Origin: Callipepla californica brunnescens
Taxonomy: Eukaryota > Chordata > Aves > Galliformes > Odontophoridae
Length of the DNA stretch: 64,000 nucleotides
Direction: 5' to 3'
NCBI GenBank assembly: GCA_023055505.1
Contig: JALIRH010000002.1
Location: 56,664,733-56,728,732, forward strand
Shown here: positions 27,201 through 37,900 of the stretch, piece by piece
Layout of the letters: every line of letters begins with the position of its first letter
How positions within the stretch are numbered: the first letter of the stretch is position 1
Notes under the pieces: model-generated
Told to the model about the DNA's origin: nothing
Database searches by the model: none
Seen by the model: only the letters and a program-made list of their open reading frames with translations
Program-made: the position numbers and the translations under genes

Positions 27201-30200
27201 TTGGATGCGGAATTCCAGTCATACGCCATTTTGAGCAAGCATGTGATGAAACATAGATGACTATTTAGTGTTGGTTATTATATAGTGAAATCATCAATCT
27301 TTGAGAGTGGTCGACAGGTTGAAAATCACATCTTTCAGAGTTTGTAATTTCACATTGTTGTTGTTGACTGACAAGGAATTTTACCCATTTTCTGACTTTT
27401 ACAGCTCCAGTTCCAAAGGCAATTCAGGTCTGTGTGAAGCAACGGAATTGTATGGAAGAAATAGTCATCATGATGGTGCAGCTTTCACTAATGTGTTACA
27501 GATTACTGAAAACCAATTCAAAGGTGTGTACGCTAAGTACTTTTAGCTTATATACAGATGTGGAAAAAGAATCTTGCCTTTTCTTTTCACCTGTTAGGCT
27601 TTCCAGGTTTTGGTTCCATTGCTCTCTCTCTCTTTTTGTTTTTCCTTTTCCTTTTAATGATCGTATCTATTCCTATGTGAAGACAATGTGAAAATACATT
27701 ACCGATGCTAGTTTCCCCGAAAAATCAGAAAATAGAAGGAAGATTAAAACATATTGTCTTGTAAACTGATAATTTGCTTGTGACTTTGACTCATGCTTTT
27801 CCAGTGTTCAGTTGTGGCGATACTATGAGAATCCATGCTGTATTTCAAATTTTTGCAGTGTATTGGTGAGTCTTCTCCAAAAGGCAACTACTTCCACAGA
27901 ATTGTATTCAGCCTTTGGTTGTAACTGTGGAAGCCTTTAACTTCTTTAAAACCATTGTCATAGCCCCATTTTTCACTGATATTGTATCATGGATATAGGA
28001 GTACTATTGAGAGGGGGAAAACGGTAATGAAATAATAATACTGAAATGTCTTTCATTAAGTGCTGATAATCACTACCTTAGATTTTTCTTATTTTTTTCT
28101 TCATGTAATTTTCCTGATTCTGAGACATATTTTAGCACGTACTTTCCTCTGCTGACTATCCCAGGGCTGCCAACAAACCTGTTAGCATTCACCAGTAAAA
28201 ACTAGAAGTAATGTTTAAAAACTAAGAAAAAATATTAAAAAGTGCACGGATTAAAATATACTTTCTTTTAAATTGCATAGCGAAGAATAATGGAGAAAAT
28301 GGCATTTCTTTAGTCAAAGTACAAACAAATGAAGATCACTGGGTCTGGGTTCAAGCTAACACTCAACTTCTGTATCGAAGTGGTTGTTCAGAATATGTTG
28401 TTGCCCAACAGCAAATGCTGAAGTAAGTATATTTTCCAATACTAAAAAAAATCTGTATTTTAGAAAAATGAACTTATTCCTAATGTCTGAGATCTTTAAA
28501 ATGAGTGTAGCATCCAAAGAAATGTATAAGAAGGACTTAGTTTACTTACCAAATAAAAATCCATTTATGTCCCAGATCATATGAAAAGGCTGTTATAATC
28601 CGAAACAATATGTTTGCATTCTTCAGGCTTTTTTCTTCTGAAGTTGAGTGTACACACATACTAAAAAAGAGTGCTTCAAACTGCTTCATTTTCAATATGT
28701 TTTGGCTTTCGTACACAAAAATGTATTTTGGGGTTTGGTTTTATGTTACAGCTGAAACTCTTTGTTGATTCAGTGCCCTGGCTTTTCCTAATATTTGATA
28801 GTGTTTGGCTTTTTTTTTTCTCTGTGGGTGATAGTTGAGCTTATGTTTTTAGTTGTGGATGTTCAACATAATCTAAACAGGAATGCTCATATTCACTGAA
28901 TGTTTGCAGATCGTATACATAGCTGGCTGCAGGCTCAGACTCGGGAGTGGAAACTATACCCAACAGATGTGTATTGAAAGAGGAATTCACCATTGGGTTT
29001 TCCCCTTTCCTCCTGCATAGGTTTTTCCTCCTTCCTCCATGGGACTGTACCCATTCAAGCCTGTCTGAGGGAAGAGCAGGGGCCAGGAGCTTTACATAGC
29101 CACCATTTGGTCCTCAGGAAAAAATGTGACCAATATCTCTCTTCTTTTCCTTTTGGATGCCTTGCAGGTGGAAAAATAAATGAAAAAAGTTTTTGAACTT
29201 CTAGAGTAGATAGATACTCTTTGCAGGCAGCGTACCTTCCAGGATCTTTTGAGTAGTAGAGGACCTCTCACTGCTTTACCTTTACTGGGATAGCACAAAC
29301 GTCATCTTGCCCTGCAAAGTAATGAATCTCTAAAAAGATCAGATTAGAAGTGGCTAGTCCTTATAGTCAGGTCTCCATTTTATGTTTTTTTCTGGGCACT
29401 TAAGCACTCTCTTTGATCCTTATTTAGTTACATTTTTACCATTTATATCCTCCTTTTTTTTTTTTAATAGTTCCCACAGGCTGAAGCATTGCTAGAGTTG
29501 GCCTCACAGATTATACTCAGTTCTGTCCTCCTACTAGTGTGCAGTAAATTCCACCTGTTGTTTTTACCCTCATTACTATTTTTTTTTTTTGTTAAAATGC
29601 ATGCTATCTTCCTGGAAACATACATTCTTTTGAGAAAGTTCACTGTTTCATTGTAAAATTTGTGATTCGGTGATACCTTTTGATAGTATTTGCACATTGT
29701 CCAATCTGTTCTCCCAGTTACACCTTTTCTCAAGAGGTAATTTCGCAGCGTTCTTGCATCCTAGAGTATTTAAAAAGGAAAAGAAAAACGCTCCCTGTTC
29801 TTGGCTGCCTGTTCATTACTGTGGGACGTTCTCTCGTTAGAATAGCATGAACTCCCCCTACTGGAAATTCCTATACTTGCGCGTTGAGCCCGTATCCAAA
29901 GAAAATGTTTTTCAATACGAGTTGAGAAAAAAGCCTTCTGAAAAGCTCTCCAGTTTTTCATGCCTGGCTCCTTACTGCGGTGTCCACTTCTTGCCCTGAC
30001 AAATAGAGTGAAGGTTCATAGCACAAACTCTGCATGATTGCAAATGAGCACGTTTGCAAATTCCAGCAAATTCTGATCCTGGAGATTTGGAGTTATAAAC
30101 AACTGCTGCATTGAATACGGAAATGTTGAGGTAATTTTCTCTGTCAGGACTCTTAAAAAATGTTGAGTGCTTCAGTGTTAGGTCATGGAAAATTAATTCA

Positions 30201-31988
30201 TCAATCGTTTGGGAAAATTAAAGGCAAAACAAATTAGGCTGGACATGTAAAATAACCCTGCGTCCAGTAAGAACATCTGTGACTATTCTGAACATTTAAT
30301 TTGGGTATTTTGTTTCCTCTCTGACAATTATGCATTCTTGAAATGTAAGACCCCCATGGTTCATACTCAAATTGCTTTGATTAAAAAATTCGTAGGTATC
30401 CTAATTCCTCCTTGCTAACAAAATACATCTCATTTAACATGCTGTTTGCACCCTAGCTCTAGATTTTTTTTTTTTTTTTTTGCACAAGAAAATGGTTTAG
30501 ATACATTTAGATACATTTTAACAGGAAAAAAAAATGACAGTGTAAGGTGGGTACCATATTGCACATAAAATACTATGATATTTAAAGTCGTTATGAACTG
30601 TGTGCCTGAACTAAATGTATGTTATAATTTAAATGTAAGAGTGCCACATGAAGATAGTATTTCACACAATTCTGTTCACTTGCATGGAAACTCTTTCTCT
30701 GTCTTGGACGAATACAAAATTTACATGTAGCAGAGCATGAGATACTAAATTAGAGACAAAATATTGCCTGTAATATATATCAAACCACTCCATTTGTATT
30801 ACATAACATCCATTTAGAAACCTCTTATTGAATGGTTTTTGGTTTTCTTTTCCTACTTTTATTGAAAGGGAAGAAGATGAACAACTGAAGATACCAAACA
30901 GTTTTGCCAGTTTGAAAGGAAACCTGGAGGGACTCTCCTACAACAGTGCCATTGAAACCCTGGGCCAATTGAAGCATTTCAACTGGACAGCAGTAAAAAA
31001 TGAGCAAGATAATATAAAAGTGAAGTTTGAGCCTCATACAAATGGTGAGTGTTTCGTGCAGGAGGAATCTCTCAGTTCTAACACACCAGTTTTAGGCATT
31101 CAAAACAACTGCACCACAAACAGTAGCTGGACTTTCAGAAACTCAAACTCTTGTTCTATAAATCAGAGAATGAATGCATGTCCAAACAGAAGAGCTGGAT
31201 TGTTCTACAACAGAGACCAAAGTTTCTTAAATTTAGCATCGACTTGTCCTTCCCACTGGGGTAATGCAGAAAATTGCCAGTCTTACTCAGGCTTACAACA
31301 GCGTGCTGTGGAGAACTATACTACAGACCACCTGAAACTGCAGAGATCATTAATATCCTCGGAGTCTCTCTACGATGCAGCGTTTCCCTTGGACATGCCT
31401 ATCAAAACGGAATACGATTCTGATTCTGAAAACATTGCTGATAACTACCCAATGCCACAAAACCGAGCCTGGCTGGATGAGAACAGCACCATGAGGAGGC
31501 AGTTGTTCAACTATCCCAATAGGGTGCACCTTAAAACAGAACCAGACCTTTGTCAGCAAGCAGCACCTTGCCAGAAGCCAAGGCACTGCCTTTACACACC
31601 GCATAACTGGCAGTGCATTGTAGCAAATCATCCCGGCAACCTCAATCTGAACAGATCTTGTAAGGGTTTGCGTAGCAGAGAGGCGGCCCCATTTTGTCCC
31701 CAGAACTCCTCCGCCTGCTTGGAAAGCCTGCCCGACCTGCCGCATGCCGAGGGCTACGACCAGTTCTACAGCCCTGCTCCAGGGGAGGAGAAGGAGCAGA
31801 GTAACGAGGTGTTTAAAATGCCATGTGAATTTAAAAACCCTTGCTTGGTTCAGGCAATCAAGCGTGAGCCCCTGGATTCCCCACCCTTGTCCACCAGTGG
31901 ACAGAACAGAGCACACATGAGCTTCCCTGAAAATACAATAGCAGGTCCTGTGCCTCATAAAGCCACTGAATGTACGTTCTTACAATAG
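6156..31988 (+). CDS. AHRR: Aryl hydrocarbon receptor repressor, 5'-partial gene (8 coding exons)
   Basis: A bHLH-PAS transcriptional repressor that competes with AHR for ARNT and for xenobiotic response elements in the nucleus. The coding join is 6156-6256, 22400-22489, 23693-23822, 25227-25360, 26326-26522, 27405-27523, 28281-28422 and 30869-31988; all splice sites are GT-AG and every phase agrees, giving about 677 codons. AHRR rather than AHR is shown by [20 protein letters not shown] and [16 protein letters not shown] in PAS-A, by LKTEPD and KREPLDSP near the C-terminus, by the ending CTFLQ (human AHRR ends CTFLP), and by the absence of the glutamine-rich activation domain of AHR. The N-terminal basic and helix-loop-helix exons (roughly the first 80 residues) were looked for in 1-6155 and not found, so they should lie upstream. 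Introns range from about 0.8 to 16.1 kb. AHRR is a known AHR target, and XRE matches occur in its introns here. Confidence 0.96.
17194..17203 (+). promoter_or_regulatory. XRE-like site in AHRR intron 3
   Basis: TTGCGTGACT fits the XRE consensus except at its last base. It lies about 940 bp upstream of a full match in the same intron. Confidence 0.35.
18030..18070. repeat. Alternating purine-pyrimidine tract
   Basis: A short stretch of alternating GT, GC and CA steps (such as gtgtgcgtgcatgc and cgtgcgcgca) lies about 70 bp before the minus-strand XRE. Such tracts can adopt Z-DNA. It is not a long microsatellite. Confidence 0.45.
18137..18146 (-). promoter_or_regulatory. Xenobiotic response element, full consensus match (minus strand)
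   Basis: The plus strand reads tcgcacgcaa, so the minus strand is TTGCGTGCGA, matching the extended XRE consensus at all positions. In human, AHRR intron 3 holds a smoke-responsive enhancer and methylation site; whether this is its counterpart needs alignment. Confidence 0.45.
22400..22489 (+). CDS. AHRR: AHRR exon, start of PAS-A
   Basis: The acceptor is tttctttag and the donor is cag|gtaact. The exon is 90 nt, phase 0 to 0, and encodes 30 residues from [13 protein letters not shown] to IVDYLGFHQ. The human exon is the same length and nearly identical in protein. It forms the first strands of the PAS-A fold, which is needed for dimerisation with ARNT. Confidence 0.96.
22833..23245 (-). mobile_element. 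CR1 LINE fragment, antisense
   Basis: The left end reads like the antisense CR1 tail (aaaagacctccagaggtcat, then ctgctcagggctgatc and ggatcaggttgctccagc). The right part (gcctgtcaaggtctatccag; ctggacccagcgtcaatccc) matches the antisense of the reverse-transcriptase region. The copy is old, with gaps and an internal poly-T insertion. Confidence 0.65.
23467..23630 (+). mobile_element. CR1 LINE 3'-end fragment
   Basis: The sequence encodes remnants of the CR1 ORF2 C-terminus ([20 protein letters not shown]) and ends with the CR1 3' tail ggtcccttctaaccccaagt then attctatgattct. It lies some 60 bp upstream of an AHRR exon. Confidence 0.85.
23693..23822 (+). CDS. AHRR: AHRR exon, central PAS-A
   Basis: The acceptor is attgtttcag and the donor is ag|gtagga. 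The exon is 130 nt and leaves in phase 1. It encodes [20 protein letters not shown] followed by [12 protein letters not shown], one of the most conserved stretches of AHRR, then a variable loop rich in Gln. A CR1 3' end lies about 60 bp upstream of the acceptor. Confidence 0.97.
23823..25226 (+). other. AHRR intron 5
   Basis: AT-rich intron sequence with nothing recognisable besides short poly-T runs. Confidence 0.85.
25227..25360 (+). CDS. AHRR: AHRR exon, PAS-A
   Basis: The acceptor is tctttacag and the donor is ctt|gtaagt. The 134-nt exon completes a glycine codon split by the intron and ends in phase 0. It encodes a variable loop ([15 protein letters not shown]) and then the conserved core [20 protein letters not shown] of PAS-A. 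Confidence 0.96.
25361..26325 (+). other. AHRR intron 6
   Basis: Intron sequence; nothing recognisable. Confidence 0.85.
26326..26522 (+). CDS. AHRR: AHRR exon, end of PAS-A and start of PAS-B-like region
   Basis: The acceptor is atgtaacag. The 197-nt exon encodes 65 residues from [17 protein letters not shown] through [18 protein letters not shown] to [13 protein letters not shown], then two bases of a split codon. The first two thirds end PAS-A. The last third ([16 protein letters not shown]) aligns with the beginning of PAS-B in AHR. The donor, aa|gtatct, is a weaker match than the other donors of the gene, but it gives the right phase for the next exon. Confidence 0.93.
26523..27404 (+). 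other. AHRR intron 7
   Basis: Intron sequence, AT-rich; nothing recognisable. Confidence 0.85.
27405..27523 (+). CDS. AHRR: AHRR exon, degenerate PAS-B-like segment
   Basis: The acceptor is tgacttttacag and the donor is aag|gtgtgt. The 119-nt exon enters completing a split codon (Asn) and leaves in phase 1, encoding [20 protein letters not shown] and then [19 protein letters not shown]. The human AHRR counterpart is the SLCESELHGK segment. A second open frame across this exon exists but does not fit the phases of its neighbours. Confidence 0.87.
27524..28280 (+). other. AHRR intron 8
   Basis: Intron sequence; nothing recognisable. Confidence 0.85.
28281..28422 (+). CDS. AHRR: AHRR exon, C-terminal PAS-B-like segment
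   Basis: The acceptor is aaattgcatag and the donor is aa|gtaagt. The 142-nt exon encodes [20 protein letters not shown], then [15 protein letters not shown] and [10 protein letters not shown]. The [10 protein letters not shown] stretch is close to the last strands of PAS-B in AHR (WVQSNARLLY in human). The short tract upstream of the acceptor is AT-rich but the phases fit on both sides. Confidence 0.91.
28423..30868 (+). other. AHRR intron 9
   Basis: A 2.4-kb intron before the terminal exon, with several poly-T runs and no recognisable gene or repeat family. Confidence 0.85.
30869..31988 (+). CDS. AHRR: AHRR terminal coding exon (repression region and stop)
   Basis: The acceptor is ttttattgaaag. 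The first base completes a lysine codon, and 372 further codons follow to a TAG at 31986-31988. The reading frame stays open upstream of the acceptor, so the exon start rests on phase and on human homology (REEEQH against KEEDEQ). The region is low in recognisable folds and rich in Asn, Ser and Cys. Three psi-K-x-E motifs are visible: IKTE at 31401, LKTE at 31530 and IKRE at 31857. All align with lysines conserved in human AHRR, where they are reported SUMO acceptor sites needed for full repression. The protein ends CTFLQ. An unrelated 202-codon open frame on the opposite strand is a shadow. Confidence 0.96.
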
Positions 31989-34960
31989 ATTTTATAGCAT
32001 TGGGAATATTTATAATGTTAAAAGCAAAAAGAAATTGTAGCTTCACTTCCAGTTGGGTTAAACGAGTTACTAAAAGTAAAAAACAGTGGAAAGATGTTAA
32101 GTGTGCTTGTGCATGTACTTCTGTGTGTGGAACAAAAGCAGGCACAGATGCACACACGCCTTTAAACGCAGCCATTCTCTTAGTGATCTTTGGAAAGAAA
32201 GACAAAACCTCAGATACAGAAAAATAATCAGTAATTATTGCACAGGTGTACCTGCTAATGTATCTTCATCATTTTTCCTCTCATGTCTGCAGTTCTGTAG
32301 CAAGGTGTAGCTATTTCTGTTTTTGGCCTTTGCTCTTTTTTTTCTCAAGCTGACGTGATGCCTCTGTGAAAAAACACAATGTTTATGGTGTTCTTTGTGG
32401 CCAGGAGTTATTCATTTTTATTTTTAGCCATTCCAATAAGTATCAGCTATTCCTTTATCTCAACATTGAGTTAATGGCAACAGGCAAGGGCTTCCCAAAC
32501 ACACGGAGAATTCTTGATTTAAAAGGACAGCATTAATTTAAAACAAATAACATTCACAAAATGCATTACAAGTTATTGCATTTCAAACTAAAATTTTTCC
32601 CATGTTTTCTAGACAATAATAATGCTTCAGTACATATTTTTCCATTTTAAAGCCATTAGCCTTTCATGTTGCTGTTTGAAAGACTGAACAATAGAATGTT
32701 ATCCACTTCTTTGTATGAGTTACAAAAGGCTTTAAAATGCGCGTGAGAAGAAAGTGTTTCACCAGTTATCTTCCTTGCTCTTGTAACATTAACAAAAGAA
32801 ATGCACTTTTAAATGTGATGGTATCTCTCTGACATAGTCAGACATCCAAACTCAAATCCCACACTAAGATTAGGAACATTTTTTGTAAAAAGCATCCTCA
32901 TTTCATCTCCTAAAGAAAATCTTAATCTCACTGAGAGACGACTGGATTTATGACTTTCAAAAGCACTTCGGTGCACTTCTGTGCTTTTGAAAACAGATCC
33001 ATATGCTTTTTTCTGAAGCCAGATAGTCATGTATTTCCACTTAAAAAAAAAAAAAAATCTACAACTTCGGTTTTGGTTGTTGTAGTTTGATTCCTGCACT
33101 AATTTTGTTTTTAAATTGCACTATTTCAACTTTATATCACCTTCAAGTATAGAAAACCTTTATCGTTAAAAAAAAAAAAACAAAAACGAAACTAGATGCG
33201 TATATGCTCTTTTAAAGAAGCCCTATAGTGAATGTTTTCTTTTTCAGGATGTTATAAATAATTCTGATGTCTTCATTCCTTCTAGCCACTGTGGGCATGG
33301 CTGTACACACACCAGCGAAGTGGCATAAATGACTCCCTAATGCTATAGGAGGTGTAAGTGCAGTTTTCAGGTAGGGGAATAGTTTTGCACAGGGAGTGGC
33401 AGCTGGGAGGCTGCTCTTCTCCAAGTCTGGTAGAAGCTACTGCCCGCACATTAGAGTTGGCAGAAGTAAATACATGCATTCTCTGCATGTCAGTTTATGA
33501 ACAATGGTTTAATCTGAAATGCTGCACTTTACACAGAAATGAAACTTTTGATGATTACCCTGCATAAGGACGTATTCCCAGAAGAAGGGCAAGAGTGGGT
33601 GATAAGAAGGGCAATAATATCTTACTGCAGCTCAAGTTAATTCTGCCATAGTCTAGCTGACCTAACTCAAGCCAAGAGAATATCTCATTTTTTCTACCTG
33701 AGATGTGTTAGTTCCCTGCTGACTACGTACTGTCTCTTACTTAAGACAGTCTTGATATCCTTACCTTAACACTTTCACCAGTGGGTGCAATGCAACGTCA
33801 GACCCCATTCAGAGATGAGGCTGTAATGGTGGAATTGACACCACAATCTAGTACGTCACTGTTATCTCACACAAAGCTAAGCCTAGCCACGGAAATTGTT
33901 CTTGGTACTCGAGTGGGACTGTGAGAAATCAGCAGAGCTGCACAAAGTCTGCCCCACTGATTCACAGTCTACAAAAACAAGAGCAGAAATGGGGCAGTGA
34001 AGAGATGGGGCAATGTGGGGCAAGTGGAGGACATGCTGGCATGACTGCCAGAAAGCTGTCTGTTTAACTCCACTACTGGACTTAACCATGATGCTCCTCC
34101 AAATGAGAGTACCCAGGCCTGCCTGGTTAGCACTACCTTACACCTTCTCTTATCATTTGGATTAATGCAACGTGACTATAAAACACTACTATCCTCATCT
34201 GGAAATGCTGATGTCATTTTGCACAGATGTAAATGGTCACAGCAAGTACAACGTTGTAGAGCACCGTGCCTCTGAATGCCTTGTCTGTGCTTACAGATAT
34301 TTAATGGCATAACTACAGAGGGAGAATTATACCAGCCCAACAGAAGTTCTCTAAAGCTCTTCTGATCCAGAATAAAGTCCGTTTTGTTGACTTAACTTGA
34401 TCTATGGCTGTTCTGGGCTGTTTCAGCTGAGATTACTTCTCTCAGGCTCCCAACAAATCTGGTCACATTTTACTCATCCTAATTCGTGTTATAAGAGTAG
34501 GTGAAACTTCTGCATGTAAGAAAATCCAATCTGATACAAGAACGGCCTCCTTCCAGGAGGATGATTTAAGGCATCACTTCAAATGAGATGTCACCTAACT
34601 CCTCCCTGTGCAAATGTGCTTAGATTTCCTTCCTTATCTTTCGATGAAGTCTAAATTCATGAAAAATATAGGGTGATTTATACTTAGGCCACATATCACA
34701 TTTGATTTTAAGCCACTTAGCTTATGGCCAAGTTGTTACTGAAGGTCTCACATGAAAAAAAATTATCATAGTGGAGTCTGTTAAGTTATCACATATGTAA
34801 CAGTCTCCTAAGAACTGCACTTAGTAAGAGATGAGCAACTTATTGTGCTTTTGGGCAATTACTGATCACTGTTGATAGTAAAAGAAAGATCAGTTTTGTT
34901 TAAGAACTTTGCATTTTGCACTGTTTGGAAAAATAAATACTGAAAAACAATCCCTTCATA
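31989..34960 (+). other. AHRR: Probable AHRR 3' untranslated region
   Basis: No gene is recognisable here. AATAAA hexamers that could end the AHRR transcript lie at 34371-34376 and 34932-34937; which is used cannot be told from sequence. The right boundary given is the neighbourhood of the second hexamer. A full-consensus XRE lies at 32739-32748. Confidence 0.4.
32739..32748 (+). promoter_or_regulatory. XRE consensus match downstream of the AHRR stop codon
   Basis: GCGCGTGAGA fits the extended XRE consensus at all positions. The surroundings are AT-rich and not a CpG island, so a chance match is quite possible. Confidence 0.25.
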
Positions 34961-37900
34961 TCTGTTTTTAAAGAACAGATATCTTCATCCCCTCTGGACC
35001 AAAATCTGACATTGCATTGTACCCTGTTAAATTACCAGTGATTTAATGTTATAAAACCTTTTTGTATCCAGGCGTTAATGATCCCTTGGCACAGGAAAAA
35101 GACAGGGCAGTTGCTTTAAATTGTTACTTTCTCTTTGTAGTGGCTACTGTTTTGATATTACTGGTACTATTTTTAACACTGAGAAGAAGAGCTTAAGATG
35201 CTTCCAGTCAGTGATGTTTGGCTTTTATCCTTAATAAGCTGGCATTTATATCCTCCAAGCACAGCCTTAAGGTCTGTTTCAGGAGCCTCCCAGAGTATTT
35301 ATTGTAAGAATAAAAAAATTCCTCTTGTAGAAGAAATGCCCAGTGAAATGCTTGCGTGCTACAAACACTGAGTTTTCATGCTGAAAATGCATTTCTTTCT
35401 CCAGTGTGGACATGATGCTTTCTAAGACCTGACTGACAGTAGCATTCAAACCTCTTCAGCTGTAGATTCTTCAGAGTCGGAGGCAGAACAAACTACTTAA
35501 TTCTGGTATTCAGAGGTTTGGTGGTTTGCTTTCTTGGATTTCTGTGTGTGTGTGCAATTTTTTGGTGTGTTTTTTGTAATCGTCTGAAAGCGTATCTGAC
35601 TCTGAGATTTTACTTAGACCACAGATAACCAGAGATTAGTATCAGCACTAGAGCTGTTGCCTTTGCTGTGAATTTGGCCTCAATTAGCTTTTAGGGGACA
35701 GCTGCACAGAACCTTACAGATGCTGGCCCAATTAAAGCACACCACTTAAACCCTCTGTTTTTACCTAAAAACCATCCTGATTCGAGCTAAGGGTAAATGT
35801 GTGCAGCAAACAGAGTAGATTTTCTTGGCTCTTCTAAGGCTTGCCAGGATGCAGTTAACACCAGTGGCTGAAACTGGGGCAGACCTTCACTGTAGGTAAC
35901 ACTATCAATAATTTATACTTAATTCAGACTCTGGCGATACCAAAATAGAAATTTGTTTTGAGAATCTGAAGAGAAAGCAGTGTGTGCAAGAGGTGACCTG
36001 GTTTCAGTCGGTCCACAGTCTGGAGATTTAACTAAAGAAACAGAAAGCAAACACCTGTACCTAAATTCTTTGTAGGACAGACTGACTTCTTAGTACTTGA
36101 TTATAATGCGTTAATGTTTTCCTTGCCCTGGATTAGAAGACACTGATATACTCTTGAAATCCTTACAAGTGAGTCTCCTCTTAGATGGCTTAGGGAGGTC
36201 TGACGTTTGTGTGTCAGCCAGTTCAGAAAGACTTCTGGTTGTGATACTTGATGTAGTATTAACGTTGACAGGGCATGTGCAATTCTCGTGGAAACTCCCA
36301 ATGCTTAAAATACTTAAGTGGAAAACATCCAACCTGAGGCAAGGAATAGTCTGCAGGATAGAATCAGCTTCTGCTGCCTGGAAGCTTAACTCTTTCTGTT
36401 GAAGCCATATTGGAACTTACATAGGACAACCTCACCCAGGGTAGTTATTTCAGAAAAGCCATTAATTTATCTTAAAAAATAGGATATTTTAATTGAAATA
36501 ATAAAAATATATACTTTCCTCTATCTATAGATATGTATATTGCCTCAGGTAGTCACAAAATAAACCCTTACCCATTTTCTTTAATTGGAGCATCATGTAA
36601 CTAAGATCCCAGCTCAGTGATAGATGTATACAGCTTTTGTACTTTGTTTCTTGTCTTTTCCTTCTGTTCACTCACTAGAAAATAAGTTTCTTCCCCTGGA
36701 TTTTCTTTCTCTCTTAAGTCTTGTGAAATGCTCAATGAAATATCTTGTAATAAGTGAAGCAGACTTCTGTAACATGCACAGCAAGATTAGAGGTTCTGCA
36801 GGTGGCCGTGCTCAGGCTCTTATTTAGCTGATCAAGACTCATAGAAGGCAGCTACCAGTAGCTTACGTTCATAGATGCAATCATCCCGATGAGTACACCT
36901 GTGAATACAAGTGGCACATATTCACACGTTTCCCCATAATACTACTGTAAATACTTCCCTTCCCTGCAAACATACCATGTCCATTCTTCTCTTTCTTCTC
37001 TTATTGATCCCATTGCTTTTTTTTCCCTGGAGAGAACTGTGTTCTATGCACTGGCTTGAGTGACCGCATTTTCTCAAAATTGATAGTTTTTTGATTTGTC
37101 TTTTCTCACAACAAACTGCTCTCAGATACTCCCTAACTCTGAAGCAAGTCAAATATGACCAACAATTTTTCTGGTTTTGTTGAATAAACATTGATAAAAT
37201 GTAACTGAATTACAGGTTTTATCCAACTACAAGTTGTGCTGGGATGTAAATTGAGATCAATTCCAATTTCTTTAAATTTAGTTTTAATGTAGATAGAAAT
37301 GTAGATGTACTTTGAAGTGCATACTTCAGTTAACAGCACTGAGCAAGATCATCAATTACAGTGTCTGGGGGAAAGAGTGAAAAATTATCAATAAGACGAA
37401 TTTGAAGGTGGAAATGATCACTGTGAGTGACACACTGCTGTCAAGGTGTTTTGTGACTACAGCATTAATTCTCTACACATGGCCAGTAATTCTGTGCTCC
37501 AAAATTGTATCTTTATTTTTTTCTGTCAAAATGACTTAGTAGTCCTTCAACCTGAAAACAGTTTATTGAAAACAGGGGTTGAGGTAATTCAGTGCTAGGC
37601 TGTTTCTCCATCTGACTGAAAACATCGTTCTAGGAGGCATGCAGTGCTCATCTTCCTTGCATGGAGTTACTCTTTGAAACCATGACAAATTCAGTGTCTG
37701 CATTAACACCTCTGCAGGTGGTCATTGCCACTGAATCGTCACCCAGTGCTTTGATTGTGCAGCCTGAATTGGAATCCTAGAATTTCCTTGTTGTGACAGG
37801 GTTGCAGTGACAGCTGTACAACATTCCAAACTTTCTTTTCACACCGCTATTGGTAGAATTATGGTATTCCAGTGCCTAAGTATGAGGGAAATATAAACAT

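Noticed and set aside
31350..31958. 202-codon open frame on the minus strand
   Set aside because: It lies entirely opposite the AHRR terminal exon, has no recognisable domain and is a shadow of that coding sequence.
6156..31988. Naming this gene AHR (AHR1, AHR1B or AHR2) instead of AHRR
   Set aside because: PAS-A sequence, absence of an intact PAS-B and Gln-rich activation domain, the KREPLDSP motif and the CTFLQ end all fit AHRR.
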